NCBI GenBank assembly: GCA_016742275.1
Contig: JACVCD010000001.1
Coordinates: forward strand, 124,001-188,000
Direction: 5' to 3'
Length of the DNA: 64,000 nt
Origin: Gemmatimonadaceae bacterium
GTDB taxonomy: Bacteria > Gemmatimonadota > Gemmatimonadetes > Gemmatimonadales > Gemmatimonadaceae
Positions 26,447-36,608 of the stretch are shown here, in pieces. Both the position numbers and the translations under genes were made by a program. The first letter of the stretch is position 1. The number at the start of each line of letters is the position of its first letter. The notes under the pieces are model-generated. The model saw only the letters and a list, made by a program, of their open reading frames with translations, had not been told where the DNA came from and ran no database searches.

Positions 26447-27508
26447 TTACCGGACACGCGCCCGATAAGTACGGGACAAGCGGAGGGTCGATCCATCACC
26501 CAGCACCAGCAGCCCATCCCCACCTGGGAGAGGGCTCATTTCACGGACGCGGTCCATGTTGACCACGATCCGGCGGTGAATGCGGACGAACTGCCGTGGA
26601 TCGAGCGCAGATTCGATGGCAGTGATGGTACCACGGGTTCGGTGGCGATCTCCACCCGTGTGTACGCGAATGTAGTTGCCATCCGCCTCGAACCAATCGA
26701 CTTCGGCGAGCGGCACAAAACGCGTACGACGCCCTTCACGCACTAGCACGCGCAACGGGCGCGGCTGATCGCTGGCGCGACCACCGTCTTCGCGCGAAAG
26801 ATCGAGCACCGCCTCCTCACCACCCTCGCGAAGACGTCCTGCGCGCGCATCGGCACGCTGACCACCGCGCCACGGTGCCGAAGCAATCAGCGTACCGGTG
26901 GCAGCCCCGCCCAGCGTACGACGACGACGTGTCACCGGATCCAGACCATCGGCGTGCCCATTGCCGTTGGCATGCCCGTTGGCATACGCACCGTTGCCAT
27001 TGGCGTGAGCGCCGCCCTGGCCGTTGCTGCTGATGCCAGTGAGGCGACCGCCAAAGAGGCTGCCGAGATCCACACCGCCGGCACTCTGAGCCTCTGAAAG
27101 GAGGCGCTGCAATTCATCGGCCGTGCGCAGCAGTGCGAGCTGCAACACCTGCTGGCGCGCGCGACTGAGCGCATCACCCAGACGAGCCGACGCACTGGGC
27201 CACAGCACAAAATCCGTGGCCTGAAGTTCGAACGCGCGGACGGCATCTTCGTCGCGCTCACCGATGAACACCAGCGAGACCGGCCGCTGCGTCGACGACA
27301 GCGATTGCACGAAGTCGAATCCACTGCCATCGCGGAATGTCGTGCTGACAACCGCAATGTCGGGAAGAGGCGCCACAAGCGCCTGCGAGGCACCGTGTAT
27401 GTCCGGCGCGCTTGGCACAACCTGCAGTTCCATCGACGACGCCAGCTCGGTCAGCTGCGATTGCAGCGCCGGGGCGAATTGGCCGAGTAGGACAACGCGG
27501 AGAGACAT
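26447..27508 (-). CDS. LytTR-family DNA-binding regulator with degenerate receiver, 353 aa
   Basis: The start at 27508 (MSLRVVLLGQ) matches the first strand of a receiver-like domain; 25 upstream codons are rejected. Residues ~1-120 have the CheY layout, but the N-terminal acidic pair is missing and the phosphoacceptor strand reads 'IAVVSTTFRDGSGF', with Thr/Ser where Asp is expected. A low-complexity linker (~165-200) is made of repeated Asn-Gly-His-Ala units. The C-terminal ~105 residues are a LytTR domain ('VDWFEADGNYIRVHTGG', 'RIHRRIVVNMDRV', 'LRLSRTYR'). It probably binds DNA with no phosphorelay input. Monocistronic; target unknown. Confidence 0.87.
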   Translation of the reverse strand: MSLRVVLLGQFAPALQSQLTELASSMELQVVPSAPDIHGASQALVAPLPDIAVVSTTFRDGSGFDFVQSLSSTQRPVSLVFIGERDEDAVRAFELQATDFVLWPSASARLGDALSRARQQVLQLALLRTADELQRLLSEAQSAGGVDLGSLFGGRLTGISSNGQGGAHANGNGAYANGHANGNGHADGLDPVTRRRRTLGGAATGTLIASAPWRGGQRADARAGRLREGGEEAVLDLSREDGGRASDQPRPLRVLVREGRRTRFVPLAEVDWFEADGNYIRVHTGGDRHRTRGTITAIESALDPRQFVRIHRRIVVNMDRVREMSPLPGGDGLLVLGDGSTLRLSRTYRARVR

Positions 27509-27658
27509 GATTCGGTGGGATGACAGCGTGGGGCAAGCCGGGCCCGCGATGGCACAACGGGCACCGCCATGGGGAGTAGCCATATCGGTTACGGCGCATC
27601 ACGGTGAGACGTTGCGCCTCTCGTCCACCGTACCGCTCACACCACTGTCACAAACGCG

Positions 27659-27692
27659 ATGCGCGGCCATACCCGAAGGCATGGCCGCGCAT
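27659..27692 (-). terminator. Hairpin after the atpAGDC operon
   Basis: Perfect 12-bp stem ATGCGCGGCCAT / ATGGCCGCGCAT with a 10-nt loop, 71 nt after the atpC stop. A short GTTTG follows on the minus strand and GTTTTA on the plus strand. It also lies upstream of the LytTR gene. Confidence 0.65.
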
Positions 27693-27763
27693 GAATCACG
27701 TTTTACTCGACGCTGACGAGGCAGTGCCGTTGCTGCATCAGGCGCAAATCAGGCGACGATCAA

Positions 27764-28024
27764 TCAGGCCGCGGAGGCCTGCTCCGTCACGACACGCACC
27801 TGATCATCCACGATCTGCAGGAAGCCGCCTTCCACCGCGTAGCGCTTCTCCCCCTCGGTCGTGTCGATCCGCAGCGTGCCCTTACCCAGCAGCGTCATCA
27901 GCGGGGCGTGCATGGGCAGAATGCCCATTTCGCCGTCGAACGCGGGAGCAATCACACCGTGTGCCGTGCCTTCGAACAGCACACGCTCCGGCGAGATCAC
28001 CGAGACCTTGAGTTGAGCGCTCAC
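27764..28024 (-). CDS. atpC: ATP synthase F1 epsilon subunit, short form, 86 aa
   Basis: Contains only the N-terminal beta-sandwich of epsilon ('LKVSVISPERVLFEG', 'GEMGILPMHAPLMTLLGKG', 'FLQIVDDQVRVVTE'). The usual ~50-residue C-terminal helical hairpin, which inhibits ATP hydrolysis in many bacteria, is absent; standard epsilon is ~130-140 aa. Short epsilons occur naturally in some lineages, so this is not necessarily truncation: the stop is clean and a terminator follows. It couples gamma rotation in the F1 central stalk. Two nt separate it from atpD. Confidence 0.95.
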   Translation of the reverse strand: MSAQLKVSVISPERVLFEGTAHGVIAPAFDGEMGILPMHAPLMTLLGKGTLRIDTTEGEKRYAVEGGFLQIVDDQVRVVTEQASAA

Positions 28025-28026
28025 GA

Positions 28027-30359
<2,333 letters not shown>

Positions 30360-30374
30360 GGTGGCGTGCGCCCC

Positions 30375-31946
30375 TTAGGCCGCGAAGCTCTTCGTGTACT
30401 GCTCGATCGCGCGCTTGAGCTCCGCTTCGGCATCCTTCGACAGCGCCTTGCTGCTGCGCATGCCGTCGAGCACCTGCGGGAACTGCGCCTTCACGTACTC
30501 GAGGAAGCCCTTCTCCCACGCGCGCACCTTGCCGGTCTCGATGCCATCGAGGAAACCGTTGGTCACGGCGTAGATGACAGCAACCTGCTCTTCGAACGGC
30601 AGCGGCGAGTACTGACCCTGCTTGAGGATTTCCACCGTACGCGCACCGCGCTCGAGCTGACGCTTGGTCGCGGCGTCGAGGTCGGAGGCAAACGCGGCGA
30701 AGGCTTCGAGTTCACGGAACTGCGCGAGGTCGAGGCGGAGACGGCCAGCCACACCCTTCATGGCCTTCGTCTGCGCGGAACCACCGACGCGTGACACCGA
30801 GATGCCGACGTTCACGGCCGGGCGAATACCGGCGTTGAAGAGGTCGGTCTCGAGGAAGATCTGACCGTCGGTGATGGAGATAACGTTCGTCGGGATGTAC
30901 GCCGACACGTCACCGGCCTGCGTTTCGATGATCGGCAGCGCGGTGAGCGAACCACCCGGCTTGAGGATGTTCTTGCCATCCACCACGCCTTCGTCTTCGC
31001 GCAGCTTGGCCGCGCGCTCGAGCAAACGGCTGTGGAGATAGAACACGTCACCCGGATACGCTTCACGGCCCGGCGGACGACGCAGCACGAGCGAGAGCTG
31101 GCGATACGCAGCCGCCTGCTTCGACAAGTCGTCATACACGCACAACGTCGGCTTGCCTTCGTTGTACATGAAGTATTCGGCCATCGCGCAGCCCGAGTAG
31201 GGCGCGATGTAAAGCATCGGCGCCGGATCGGACGCCGAGGCGGCGACGATGATGGTGTACTCGAGCGCGCCTGCCTGGCGCAGCTTCTCGACCACGGAGG
31301 CGATGGTGGACGCCTTCTGGCCGATGGCGACGTACACGCAGATGACGCCCTGGCCCTTCTGATTGATGATCGTGTCGATGGCAACAGCCGTCTTGCCGGT
31401 CGAGCGGTCACCGATGATGAGTTCGCGCTGGCCGCGACCGATCGGAATCATCGAGTCGATGGCCTTGATACCCGTCTGAAGGGGCTCCTTCACGGGCTGA
31501 CGCACGATGATGCCAGGCGCCGGCGATTCAACCTTACGGAAGTTCGTGGCGCGAATGTCGCCCATACCGTCGATCGGACGACCGAGGGGGTCAACAACGC
31601 GGCCGATGAGTTCCGGGCCGACCGGCACTTCGAGCACGCGGGCGGTGCGGCGGACTTCGTCGCCTTCCTTGAGCTGCAAATAGTCGCCAAGGATAACGGC
31701 GCCGATGTTGTCTTCTTCAAGGTTCAGCGCGAGGCCAGTGATGACCTGCTTGGTCTCGGAGGCGGTGAACTCGAGCATTTCGCCGGCCATGACCTTGCCG
31801 AGGCCGTAGATGCGGGCGATGCCGTCCTTTACTTCGAGGACGGTACCGACTTCCTCGACATTGAGATCGGCGAGGTCCGCAGCCTCGATCTCACGGAGGA
31901 GGATGTCCTTAATTTCGCCGGGACGCAGGGCGGTCTGAGTGGCCAT
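30375..31946 (-). CDS. atpA: ATP synthase F1 alpha subunit, 523 aa
   Basis: Non-catalytic nucleotide-binding subunit. The P-loop is GDRSTGKT near residue 171, a Ser-for-Gln variant of the usual GDRQTGKT; '[22 protein letters not shown]' (cited in part) and '[11 protein letters not shown]' are conserved alpha blocks. First gene of the operon. Upstream there is no atpH (delta) and no Fo genes, so the ATP synthase genes are split in this genome. A promoter with a CRP-type palindrome over its -10 box lies 52-80 nt before the ATG. Confidence 0.98.
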   Translation of the reverse strand: MATQTALRPGEIKDILLREIEAADLADLNVEEVGTVLEVKDGIARIYGLGKVMAGEMLEFTASETKQVITGLALNLEEDNIGAVILGDYLQLKEGDEVRRTARVLEVPVGPELIGRVVDPLGRPIDGMGDIRATNFRKVESPAPGIIVRQPVKEPLQTGIKAIDSMIPIGRGQRELIIGDRSTGKTAVAIDTIINQKGQGVICVYVAIGQKASTIASVVEKLRQAGALEYTIIVAASASDPAPMLYIAPYSGCAMAEYFMYNEGKPTLCVYDDLSKQAAAYRQLSLVLRRPPGREAYPGDVFYLHSRLLERAAKLREDEGVVDGKNILKPGGSLTALPIIETQAGDVSAYIPTNVISITDGQIFLETDLFNAGIRPAVNVGISVSRVGGSAQTKAMKGVAGRLRLDLAQFRELEAFAAFASDLDAATKRQLERGARTVEILKQGQYSPLPFEEQVAVIYAVTNGFLDGIETGKVRAWEKGFLEYVKAQFPQVLDGMRSSKALSKDAEAELKRAIEQYTKSFAA

Positions 31947-31988
31947 GATGCAGGGCGTTAATTGGCGGTGGTAACGGTTAGGGAACAG

Positions 31989-32025
31989 CTTGTGAAAATT
32001 ATCACAAGGGGTGGGCGGGGTGCAA
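31989..32025 (-). promoter_or_regulatory. Promoter of atpAGDC with CRP/FNR-type palindrome over the -10 box
   Basis: Minus strand: TTGCAC (32025-32020), 16-bp spacer, extended -10 TGTGATAAT (core GATAAT, 32003-31998). The -10 lies inside a perfect palindrome CTTGTGA-N6-TCACAAG (31989-32008), which contains TGTGA-N6-TCACA, the textbook CRP consensus. Location over the -10 points to repression rather than activation. Confidence 0.65.
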
Positions 32026-32059
32026 CCCGTTCCCAGTGGTAGCGAAACTCGGGACTCAA

Positions 32060-32128
32060 AACTTGCACTCAGAACTCAAAGCTCCCGAATCCTGAGGACT
32101 CGTGAGCTCTGAGTCTTGAGTACAAGTT
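32060..32128. repeat. Imperfect long inverted repeat, 25-bp arms
   Basis: Arms at 32060-32084 and 32104-32128 match at 21 of 25 positions; the mismatches are transitions that allow G-U pairs. The flanks (32039-32193) are built from variants of 'ACTCAAAACT' and 'TTTTGAGT'. No gene lies in 31947-32193. Likely the same type of intergenic repeat as at 26289 and 34451. Confidence 0.6.
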
Positions 32129-32193
32129 TTTAGTTTTGAGTGACTTACGAAGTGACTTACGACTCGAAACTCCAACCCACAACCCAAAACTGA

Positions 32194-33057
32194 TCAGTTC
32201 CGGGTGCTGGGTTGGGGTTCCGGGTTTGGAGTGACCTCCTGCTCCTCCGGATCCGGCACATTGGCGTACCGGCTGAAGCGTTCCAGCAGGTCCATGGACC
32301 GAAGGCGACTCAGGCTCGACGCCTTGGCCCCTACCAACCGCTGGGTGGTACTCGATAGATGCGAGGAGCTGGCGAATCCAAGGACTTCGGCCACGTCCCG
32401 CACATCAAAGCCGGCATTTTTGGACAACTCGGCGGCGGCCAGTACCCGAACCAGGTCGATGACCCGCTTCAACGTCGGCGCCAGGCCCACAGCAAAGCTG
32501 CGCGACAGGTGCTCGCGCGAGACACTGAGTTCGCGCGCCAGCTGATCGGTCCGCACGGGACGACCGGCGCGCCGCACCACACTTTGCCACACGGCGATCT
32601 GCAGTGGTGTTTCGAGATGCAGCTGCGGCGGCGGCACGGATAAAGCGCGCTCGAAGCGCGTACTGAACGCCCGGCGCATTACCAGATCCCGAGCCACCGC
32701 ATCATCCACGCCCTCGGCCAGCACTTCGGCCACTCCGCACTCGGCGGCGCGCGCCAGCAGCGGACCGTCGGAGGGCAGCATGGTCGTAATGACAATGAAC
32801 GGGATGCTCTGAAATTCTTCGGCGCGCGCGATCAGGCGCTGCGCATCATCACCGGCTCCAGCATCGATGATGACGGCATCCACCAGTTCCTTGATCAGCA
32901 GTGCTTCGACATCACTCGCTTGACGCGCTGCAACGACGTGTGCCCGACGACGTGGGAATGCTGCGCGCACCAGTGTGCGGGCACGATCCCGCTTGAGCAG
33001 CGTGACGAGCGACAATCCGGCGGCGGTGCTGTCAGCACTCTTCCCTGGTGTGGCCAT
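32194..33057 (-). CDS. Receiver-like plus AraC-type HTH regulator, 287 aa
   Basis: The ATG at 33057 overlaps the Nudix stop (TGATG); a TTG at 33060 is the alternative. Residues ~15-125 look like a receiver domain with a possible phosphoacceptor in 'DAVIIDAGAGD', but the N-terminal strand reads 'LSLVTLLKRDRA' without the usual acidic pair. Residues ~165-260 form two AraC-type helix-turn-helices ('LARELSVSREHLSRSF', 'FDVRDVAEVLGFASSSHLSS'). The C-terminal tail (PDPEEQEVTPNPEPQPSTRN) is low complexity and runs into repeat DNA. Fourth gene after the sigma factor; target unknown. Confidence 0.75.
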   Translation of the reverse strand: MATPGKSADSTAAGLSLVTLLKRDRARTLVRAAFPRRRAHVVAARQASDVEALLIKELVDAVIIDAGAGDDAQRLIARAEEFQSIPFIVITTMLPSDGPLLARAAECGVAEVLAEGVDDAVARDLVMRRAFSTRFERALSVPPPQLHLETPLQIAVWQSVVRRAGRPVRTDQLARELSVSREHLSRSFAVGLAPTLKRVIDLVRVLAAAELSKNAGFDVRDVAEVLGFASSSHLSSTTQRLVGAKASSLSRLRSMDLLERFSRYANVPDPEEQEVTPNPEPQPSTRN

Positions 33058-33557
33058 CAACGACGAACCGGACCCTGGGCGGGATCGAGCGTCAGGTCGA
33101 CCCCCTGCACCATGGCATTCGCGCGTAGCAGTACATCGCGTGCGTTGGCGTACGACACCAACTGCGTTGCTTCATCGAAGCGCGCCCAGCGACACGCTGT
33201 GATGCCTTCAGCTTTTTGCGGTGTGGTGGCTTCGCTGTCGGTGTGCATCAGAAAGAAGTGACACACCTTGTGCACCAACTTGCCGCGGAAACGAAAGAAC
33301 CAATCGATGGTGTCGATCTCACCGTCGAGAATCACTTGCGCGAGCCCCGTTTCTTCACGGACTTCGCGCATGGCCGCAGCATCAGGCGCTTCGTCCGATT
33401 CGAGATGTCCCTTGGGAAATCCCCAGTTCCGATAGCTGTCGCGAATGAGCAGGAACATGGGCTCACCCTGTTCCATGCGATACACGACGCCGCCCGCCGA
33501 TGTCTCCAGCTTCGCCCGTGAAGAACGCTTGCGTGGATCGCGGGCGTCGGTGCTCAT
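33057..33557 (-). CDS. Nudix hydrolase, 166 aa
   Basis: The full Nudix box G-x5-E-x7-REVREETGL is present ('GHLESDE' ... 'AAAMREVREETGL'), with 'WGFPKGHLE' in front, as in Ap4A/dNTP-type members. The N-terminal ~18 residues are basic. The enzyme would cleave a nucleoside diphosphate linked to X, using Mg2+ bound by the box glutamates. Substrate cannot be deduced. Start and stop overlap the neighbouring genes by 4 and 1 nt, so it is translationally coupled to the MlaF-like ATPase and the AraC-type regulator. Confidence 0.93.
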   Translation of the reverse strand: MSTDARDPRKRSSRAKLETSAGGVVYRMEQGEPMFLLIRDSYRNWGFPKGHLESDEAPDAAAMREVREETGLAQVILDGEIDTIDWFFRFRGKLVHKVCHFFLMHTDSEATTPQKAEGITACRWARFDEATQLVSYANARDVLLRANAMVQGVDLTLDPAQGPVRR

Positions 33558-34372
33558 AGCGTTTGTGCACCGCTGACGGTATCTGACGCATCGAGGTCTT
33601 CACTCTCACCCTCGTGCGAACCGGGGAGCGGTGTGTCTTCGCTGACAGAGGCCCGTCCCTCGATGAACTGCCGAACGATCGGGTCACGCGTGCGCTTGAT
33701 CTCGGCCACTGTTCCGACCTGACGCACCTGACCTTCGTACAGCATCGCGATACGCGTACCAACAGTGTACGCGCTGCGCATGTCGTGCGTGATGACGATG
33801 CTGGTCACTCCCAGCTGCTCGCGCATGCGCACCATGAGATTGTCGATCGTGGCCGACGTAACCGGATCAAGTCCCGTGGTGGGCTCATCATACAGCATGT
33901 ACTTGGGGCGCAGCGCCACGGCGCGCGCAATGCCCACCCGCTTGCGCATACCGCCGGACAATTCGGCGGGCATGCGATTCTGCACATCGGGGAGATCGAC
34001 GAGTGCAAGCGACTCATCGACCCGCGTGAGAATCTCCTTTTCGGTCAATTGCCCCTGCTTGCGCAGACCCATGGCGACATTCTCGCCGATGGTCATGGAG
34101 TCAAAGAGGGCAGCAAACTGGAAGACGTAGCCGATGCTGCCGCGGAGCGCGTAGAGCTCCTTTCGTGCGAGTTGATCGACACGCTTGCCATCGACCCACA
34201 CCTCGCCGGCATCGGGATCGAGCAGGCCCACAATGTGCTTGATGGCAACCGACTTGCCGGTACCCGAGAAGCCGATGATGACCATGGTCTCCCCGTCTTC
34301 GACGGTGAGGGAGAAACCACTGAGCACCTGCTTGGGGCCGAAAGCCTTATGGACGTTCTTGAGTTCGATCAT
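33554..34372 (-). CDS. MlaF-like ABC transporter ATPase, 272 aa
   Basis: Walker A is GFSGTGKS (residues ~35-42), Q-loop 'VFQFAALFDSMTIGENVAMGL', signature 'LSGGMRKRVGIARAVA' and Walker B 'YMLYDEPTTGLDP'. 'AALFDSMTIGENVAM' and 'GGMRKRVGIARA' are typical of MlaF/Ttg2A ATPases that move phospholipids between membranes. A ~30-residue acidic Ser/Glu tail is unusual. The permease (MlaE) and substrate-binding (MlaD) genes are not adjacent, so they must lie elsewhere if the system is complete. Stop overlaps the Nudix start as ATGA. Confidence 0.92.
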   Translation of the reverse strand: MIELKNVHKAFGPKQVLSGFSLTVEDGETMVIIGFSGTGKSVAIKHIVGLLDPDAGEVWVDGKRVDQLARKELYALRGSIGYVFQFAALFDSMTIGENVAMGLRKQGQLTEKEILTRVDESLALVDLPDVQNRMPAELSGGMRKRVGIARAVALRPKYMLYDEPTTGLDPVTSATIDNLMVRMREQLGVTSIVITHDMRSAYTVGTRIAMLYEGQVRQVGTVAEIKRTRDPIVRQFIEGRASVSEDTPLPGSHEGESEDLDASDTVSGAQTL

Positions 34373-34450
34373 CGCATCACAAATCTAATGTCGGTTCAGT
34401 TATCCGACAGGGCCGTTGTCGGTCGGACTCAACGACCAGCACAGAACCAC

Positions 34451-34480
34451 AGAACCCGGAACTGAGCAGTTCCGGGTTCT
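34451..34480 (-). terminator. Perfect palindrome after the sigma factor gene
   Basis: A 14-bp perfect stem AGAACCCGGAACTG / CAGTTCCGGGTTCT with a two-base centre, 40 nt after the sigma gene stop. No U-tract follows. The same words ('AACTGATCAGTTCCGGGT') occur at the 3' end of the AraC-type regulator near 32190, so this may be a repeat element used as a terminator. Confidence 0.55.
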
Positions 34481-34519
34481 GAGTAAAAGCTTTGAGTTTT
34501 GAGTAACCCGGGGACCGTC

Positions 34520-35407
34520 TTACGCAGCAAAGCTGCTGAGGGCCCGACCCACATCTCCCTCGCGGAGGCGCTTGAGGGCGCGGTCACGCAGCTGACGCAC
34601 GCGCTCACGAGTGACGCCGAGCATGGAGCCGATTTCCTCGAGCGTATGCTCGCGTCCACCTTCGAGACCGAAATAGAGACGCAGCACCTTGGCATCACGC
34701 GGCGGCAGGGTGCCGAGTGCCTGCTCGATTTCGTCGGTGAGGAAGCGGTTCATGGCCTCCTCTTCGGTGTCCGGCATTTCGTCGGCCACGAAGCGCTCGA
34801 TGAGCGAACGATCGCCATCGGGATCCATGGGTGCATCGAGACGGACGTCGCCCGTATTGAGGGCGGCGAGCGACTGCACCACATCGACCGACAGACCGGT
34901 CACCTGTGCGAGTTCCTCGGGGGAGGGCTCACGACGCAGCTTCTGCCGCAGGATTTCTGACGCCTTGATGATGCGCGAGAGGTCGGCGGTGCGGTTGAGC
35001 GGCACACGGACCGTGCGGCCCTGACGGGCGAGCGACGACAGAATGGCCTGACGGATCCACCACACGGCGTACGAGATGAACTTGACGCCCTGATCGGGAT
35101 CGAATTTGCGAGCGGCCGTGAGCAAACCGACGTTGCCTTCACCGATCAGATCGATGAGGGGCAGACCGCGGTTCTGGTACTTCTTGGCCACGGAAATCAC
35201 GAAGCGGAGGTTGCGCTTGACGAGTTCCTGGAGCGCGTCCTGGTCTCCCGCACGGATCTTCTTGGCGAGCTCGATCTCCTCCGCGGCCTTAAGCAGCGGA
35301 TAGGTGGACACCTCGTAGAGGTACTGATCGAGGATATCGCGCTCCGGTTCGCTGGGCGCGATGCCCGCGGGGGCCGCACGACGGCGCTTCCGCTTGACTT
35401 CAGTCAT
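34520..35407 (-). CDS. rpoD: Primary-type sigma-70 factor (RpoD-like, short), 295 aa
   Basis: Regions 1.2 ('DILDQYLYEVSTYPLL'), 2 ('NLRFVISVAKKYQNRGLPL', 'GLLTAARKFDPDQGVKFISY', 'AVWWIRQAILSSLARQGRTV'), 3 and 4.2 ('TLEEIGSMLGVTRERVRQLR') are all present. Region 1.1 and the non-conserved region are absent, giving ~295 aa instead of 500-600, as in Bacteroidota and relatives. It directs RNA polymerase to housekeeping promoters; the TTGACx/TAxxxT boxes seen in this window fit. The gene symbol is inferred from full region-2.4 and 4.2 conservation; an RpoS-like alternative factor cannot be excluded. Confidence 0.85.
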   Translation of the reverse strand: MTEVKRKRRRAAPAGIAPSEPERDILDQYLYEVSTYPLLKAAEEIELAKKIRAGDQDALQELVKRNLRFVISVAKKYQNRGLPLIDLIGEGNVGLLTAARKFDPDQGVKFISYAVWWIRQAILSSLARQGRTVRVPLNRTADLSRIIKASEILRQKLRREPSPEELAQVTGLSVDVVQSLAALNTGDVRLDAPMDPDGDRSLIERFVADEMPDTEEEAMNRFLTDEIEQALGTLPPRDAKVLRLYFGLEGGREHTLEEIGSMLGVTRERVRQLRDRALKRLREGDVGRALSSFAA

Positions 35408-35729
35408 GATGTGCTATGAGACCTTGGGACCGACCCGCGTCCCGATCGAGAGAAAACTGAATGGTGCGTGTTACAGAACCTGCTGAAGCATCATGCTTTC
35501 GCATAACGCTGACACACGGACCGACCTGCAGTCCTCCAGCTGGTGGTCGGCAGCCACTCGTCGGCGCCGATACCTACCCCTACGCCTCAAGTGTGCGATC
35601 CGTTCACCGCATGACGTGGGCAGGCCATTTGGGCTGTCCATGTCGCTGCGTTTTTGGCGCGCACTTTGGGGGGAGCCATGCAAGATACGACAATAGCGAC
35701 GGTTCGCCAGTACGTTTTGCGTGTCCTGC
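35408..35729. other. Intergenic region with no recognisable gene
   Basis: The stretch between the sigma gene start and the tRNA promoter has open frames on both strands, but none has protein-like composition, a ribosome binding site or family motifs. It must hold the sigma gene promoter; I could not pick a convincing -35/-10 pair. Confidence 0.6.
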
Positions 35730-35758
35730 TTGACGTGAGACATACACCCAACTAGACT
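35730..35758 (+). promoter_or_regulatory. Promoter of the tRNA array
   Basis: TTGACG, 17-bp spacer, TAGACT, 64 nt upstream of tRNA-Ala. Good match to sigma70 consensus and the only such pair upstream of the array. Confidence 0.7.
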
Positions 35759-35821
35759 GCGCGTTCCTGATACCCTTGGTGACGCGTGCCTCCACGGCGC
35801 CGGCCTTCGGGTACTGCGGCC

Positions 35822-35894
<73 letters not shown>

Positions 35895-35982
35895 TCCCCG
35901 GTCGGCAGTAACGATGTCTTCCCTGACAGCGTTGGTGCGTACGGGTCCCTTCGGGCACGGTAGCCCGGTGGGGTGTAGGTTT

Positions 35983-36055
35983 GCGGGAATAGCTCAGTTG
36001 GTAGAGCACAACCTTGCCAAGGTTGGGGTCGCGGGTTCGAGTCCCGTTTCCCGCT
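35983..36055 (+). tRNA. tRNA-Gly (anticodon GCC)
   Basis: Acceptor GCGGGAA / TTCCCGC, anticodon loop TTGCCAA, T-loop GTTCGAGTC, discriminator T. CCA not encoded. Confidence 0.97.
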
Positions 36056-36090
36056 CTGAAGGGCCGGCTTGCCGGTGCAGTTCGATGTCT

Positions 36091-36164
36091 GGGTCGTTAG
36101 CTCAGTTGGTTAGAGCGCCACGTTGACATCGTGGAGGTCACAAGTTCGAGTCTTGTACGACCCA
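36091..36164 (+). tRNA. tRNA-Val (anticodon GAC)
   Basis: Acceptor GGGTCGT / ACGACCC, anticodon stem CCACG/CGTGG with loop TTGACAT, discriminator A. CCA not encoded. Confidence 0.97.
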
Positions 36165-36282
36165 TGTAGTGCCTGAGGGTAGTGTGGCGGCGGTGCGGCA
36201 GTAGCGAGCACTGGGCTGACCCACTAGGTTGTCGGTCCCGCGCCGCGAGGCAGGGGTGCAGTTCGCTGGTGAGTAGGTCGTT

Positions 36283-36356
36283 GCGCCTGTAGCTCAATTG
36301 GATAGAGCATCTGACTACGGATCAGAAGGTTGGAGGTTCGAGTCCTTCCAGGCGCG
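36283..36356 (+). tRNA. tRNA-Arg (anticodon ACG)
   Basis: Acceptor GCGCCTG / CAGGCGC, anticodon stem TCTGA/TCAGA with loop CTACGGA. A34 should be deaminated to inosine by TadA, which lets it read CGU/CGC/CGA. Confidence 0.97.
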
Positions 36357-36384
36357 TTGCAGTTTGTGGCACCAGAGAGTTGCA

Positions 36385-36458
36385 CGGGGCGTAGCTTAGC
36401 CCGGTAGAGCGCCTGCTTCGGGAGCAGGAGGTCGCTGGTTCAAATCCAGTCGCCCCGA
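36385..36458 (+). tRNA. tRNA-Pro (anticodon CGG)
   Basis: Acceptor CGGGGCG / CGCCCCG, anticodon stem CCTGC/GCAGG with loop TTCGGGA, T-loop GTTCAAATC. Last tRNA of the array; a lower-GC stretch begins just after it. Confidence 0.97.
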
Positions 36459-36473
36459 CTGTGTAAATAGAGG

Positions 36474-36517
36474 CCCGTCAACGATTTCATCGTTGGCGGG
36501 TTTTTGTTTTTTTGTGC
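36474..36517 (+). terminator. Intrinsic terminator of the tRNA array
   Basis: CCCGTCAACGA / TCGTTGGCGGG stem (one G-U), five-base loop, then TTTTTGTTTTTTTG. A textbook rho-independent terminator. Confidence 0.95.
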
Positions 36518-36608
36518 GATCGATTTCGAATCGACCGAATCGCGAACACCACGCATTTGGCTCGAATTTTCTGGACGAGCCCAACAGTAAGATTAGTACT
36601 GGCAGTGA

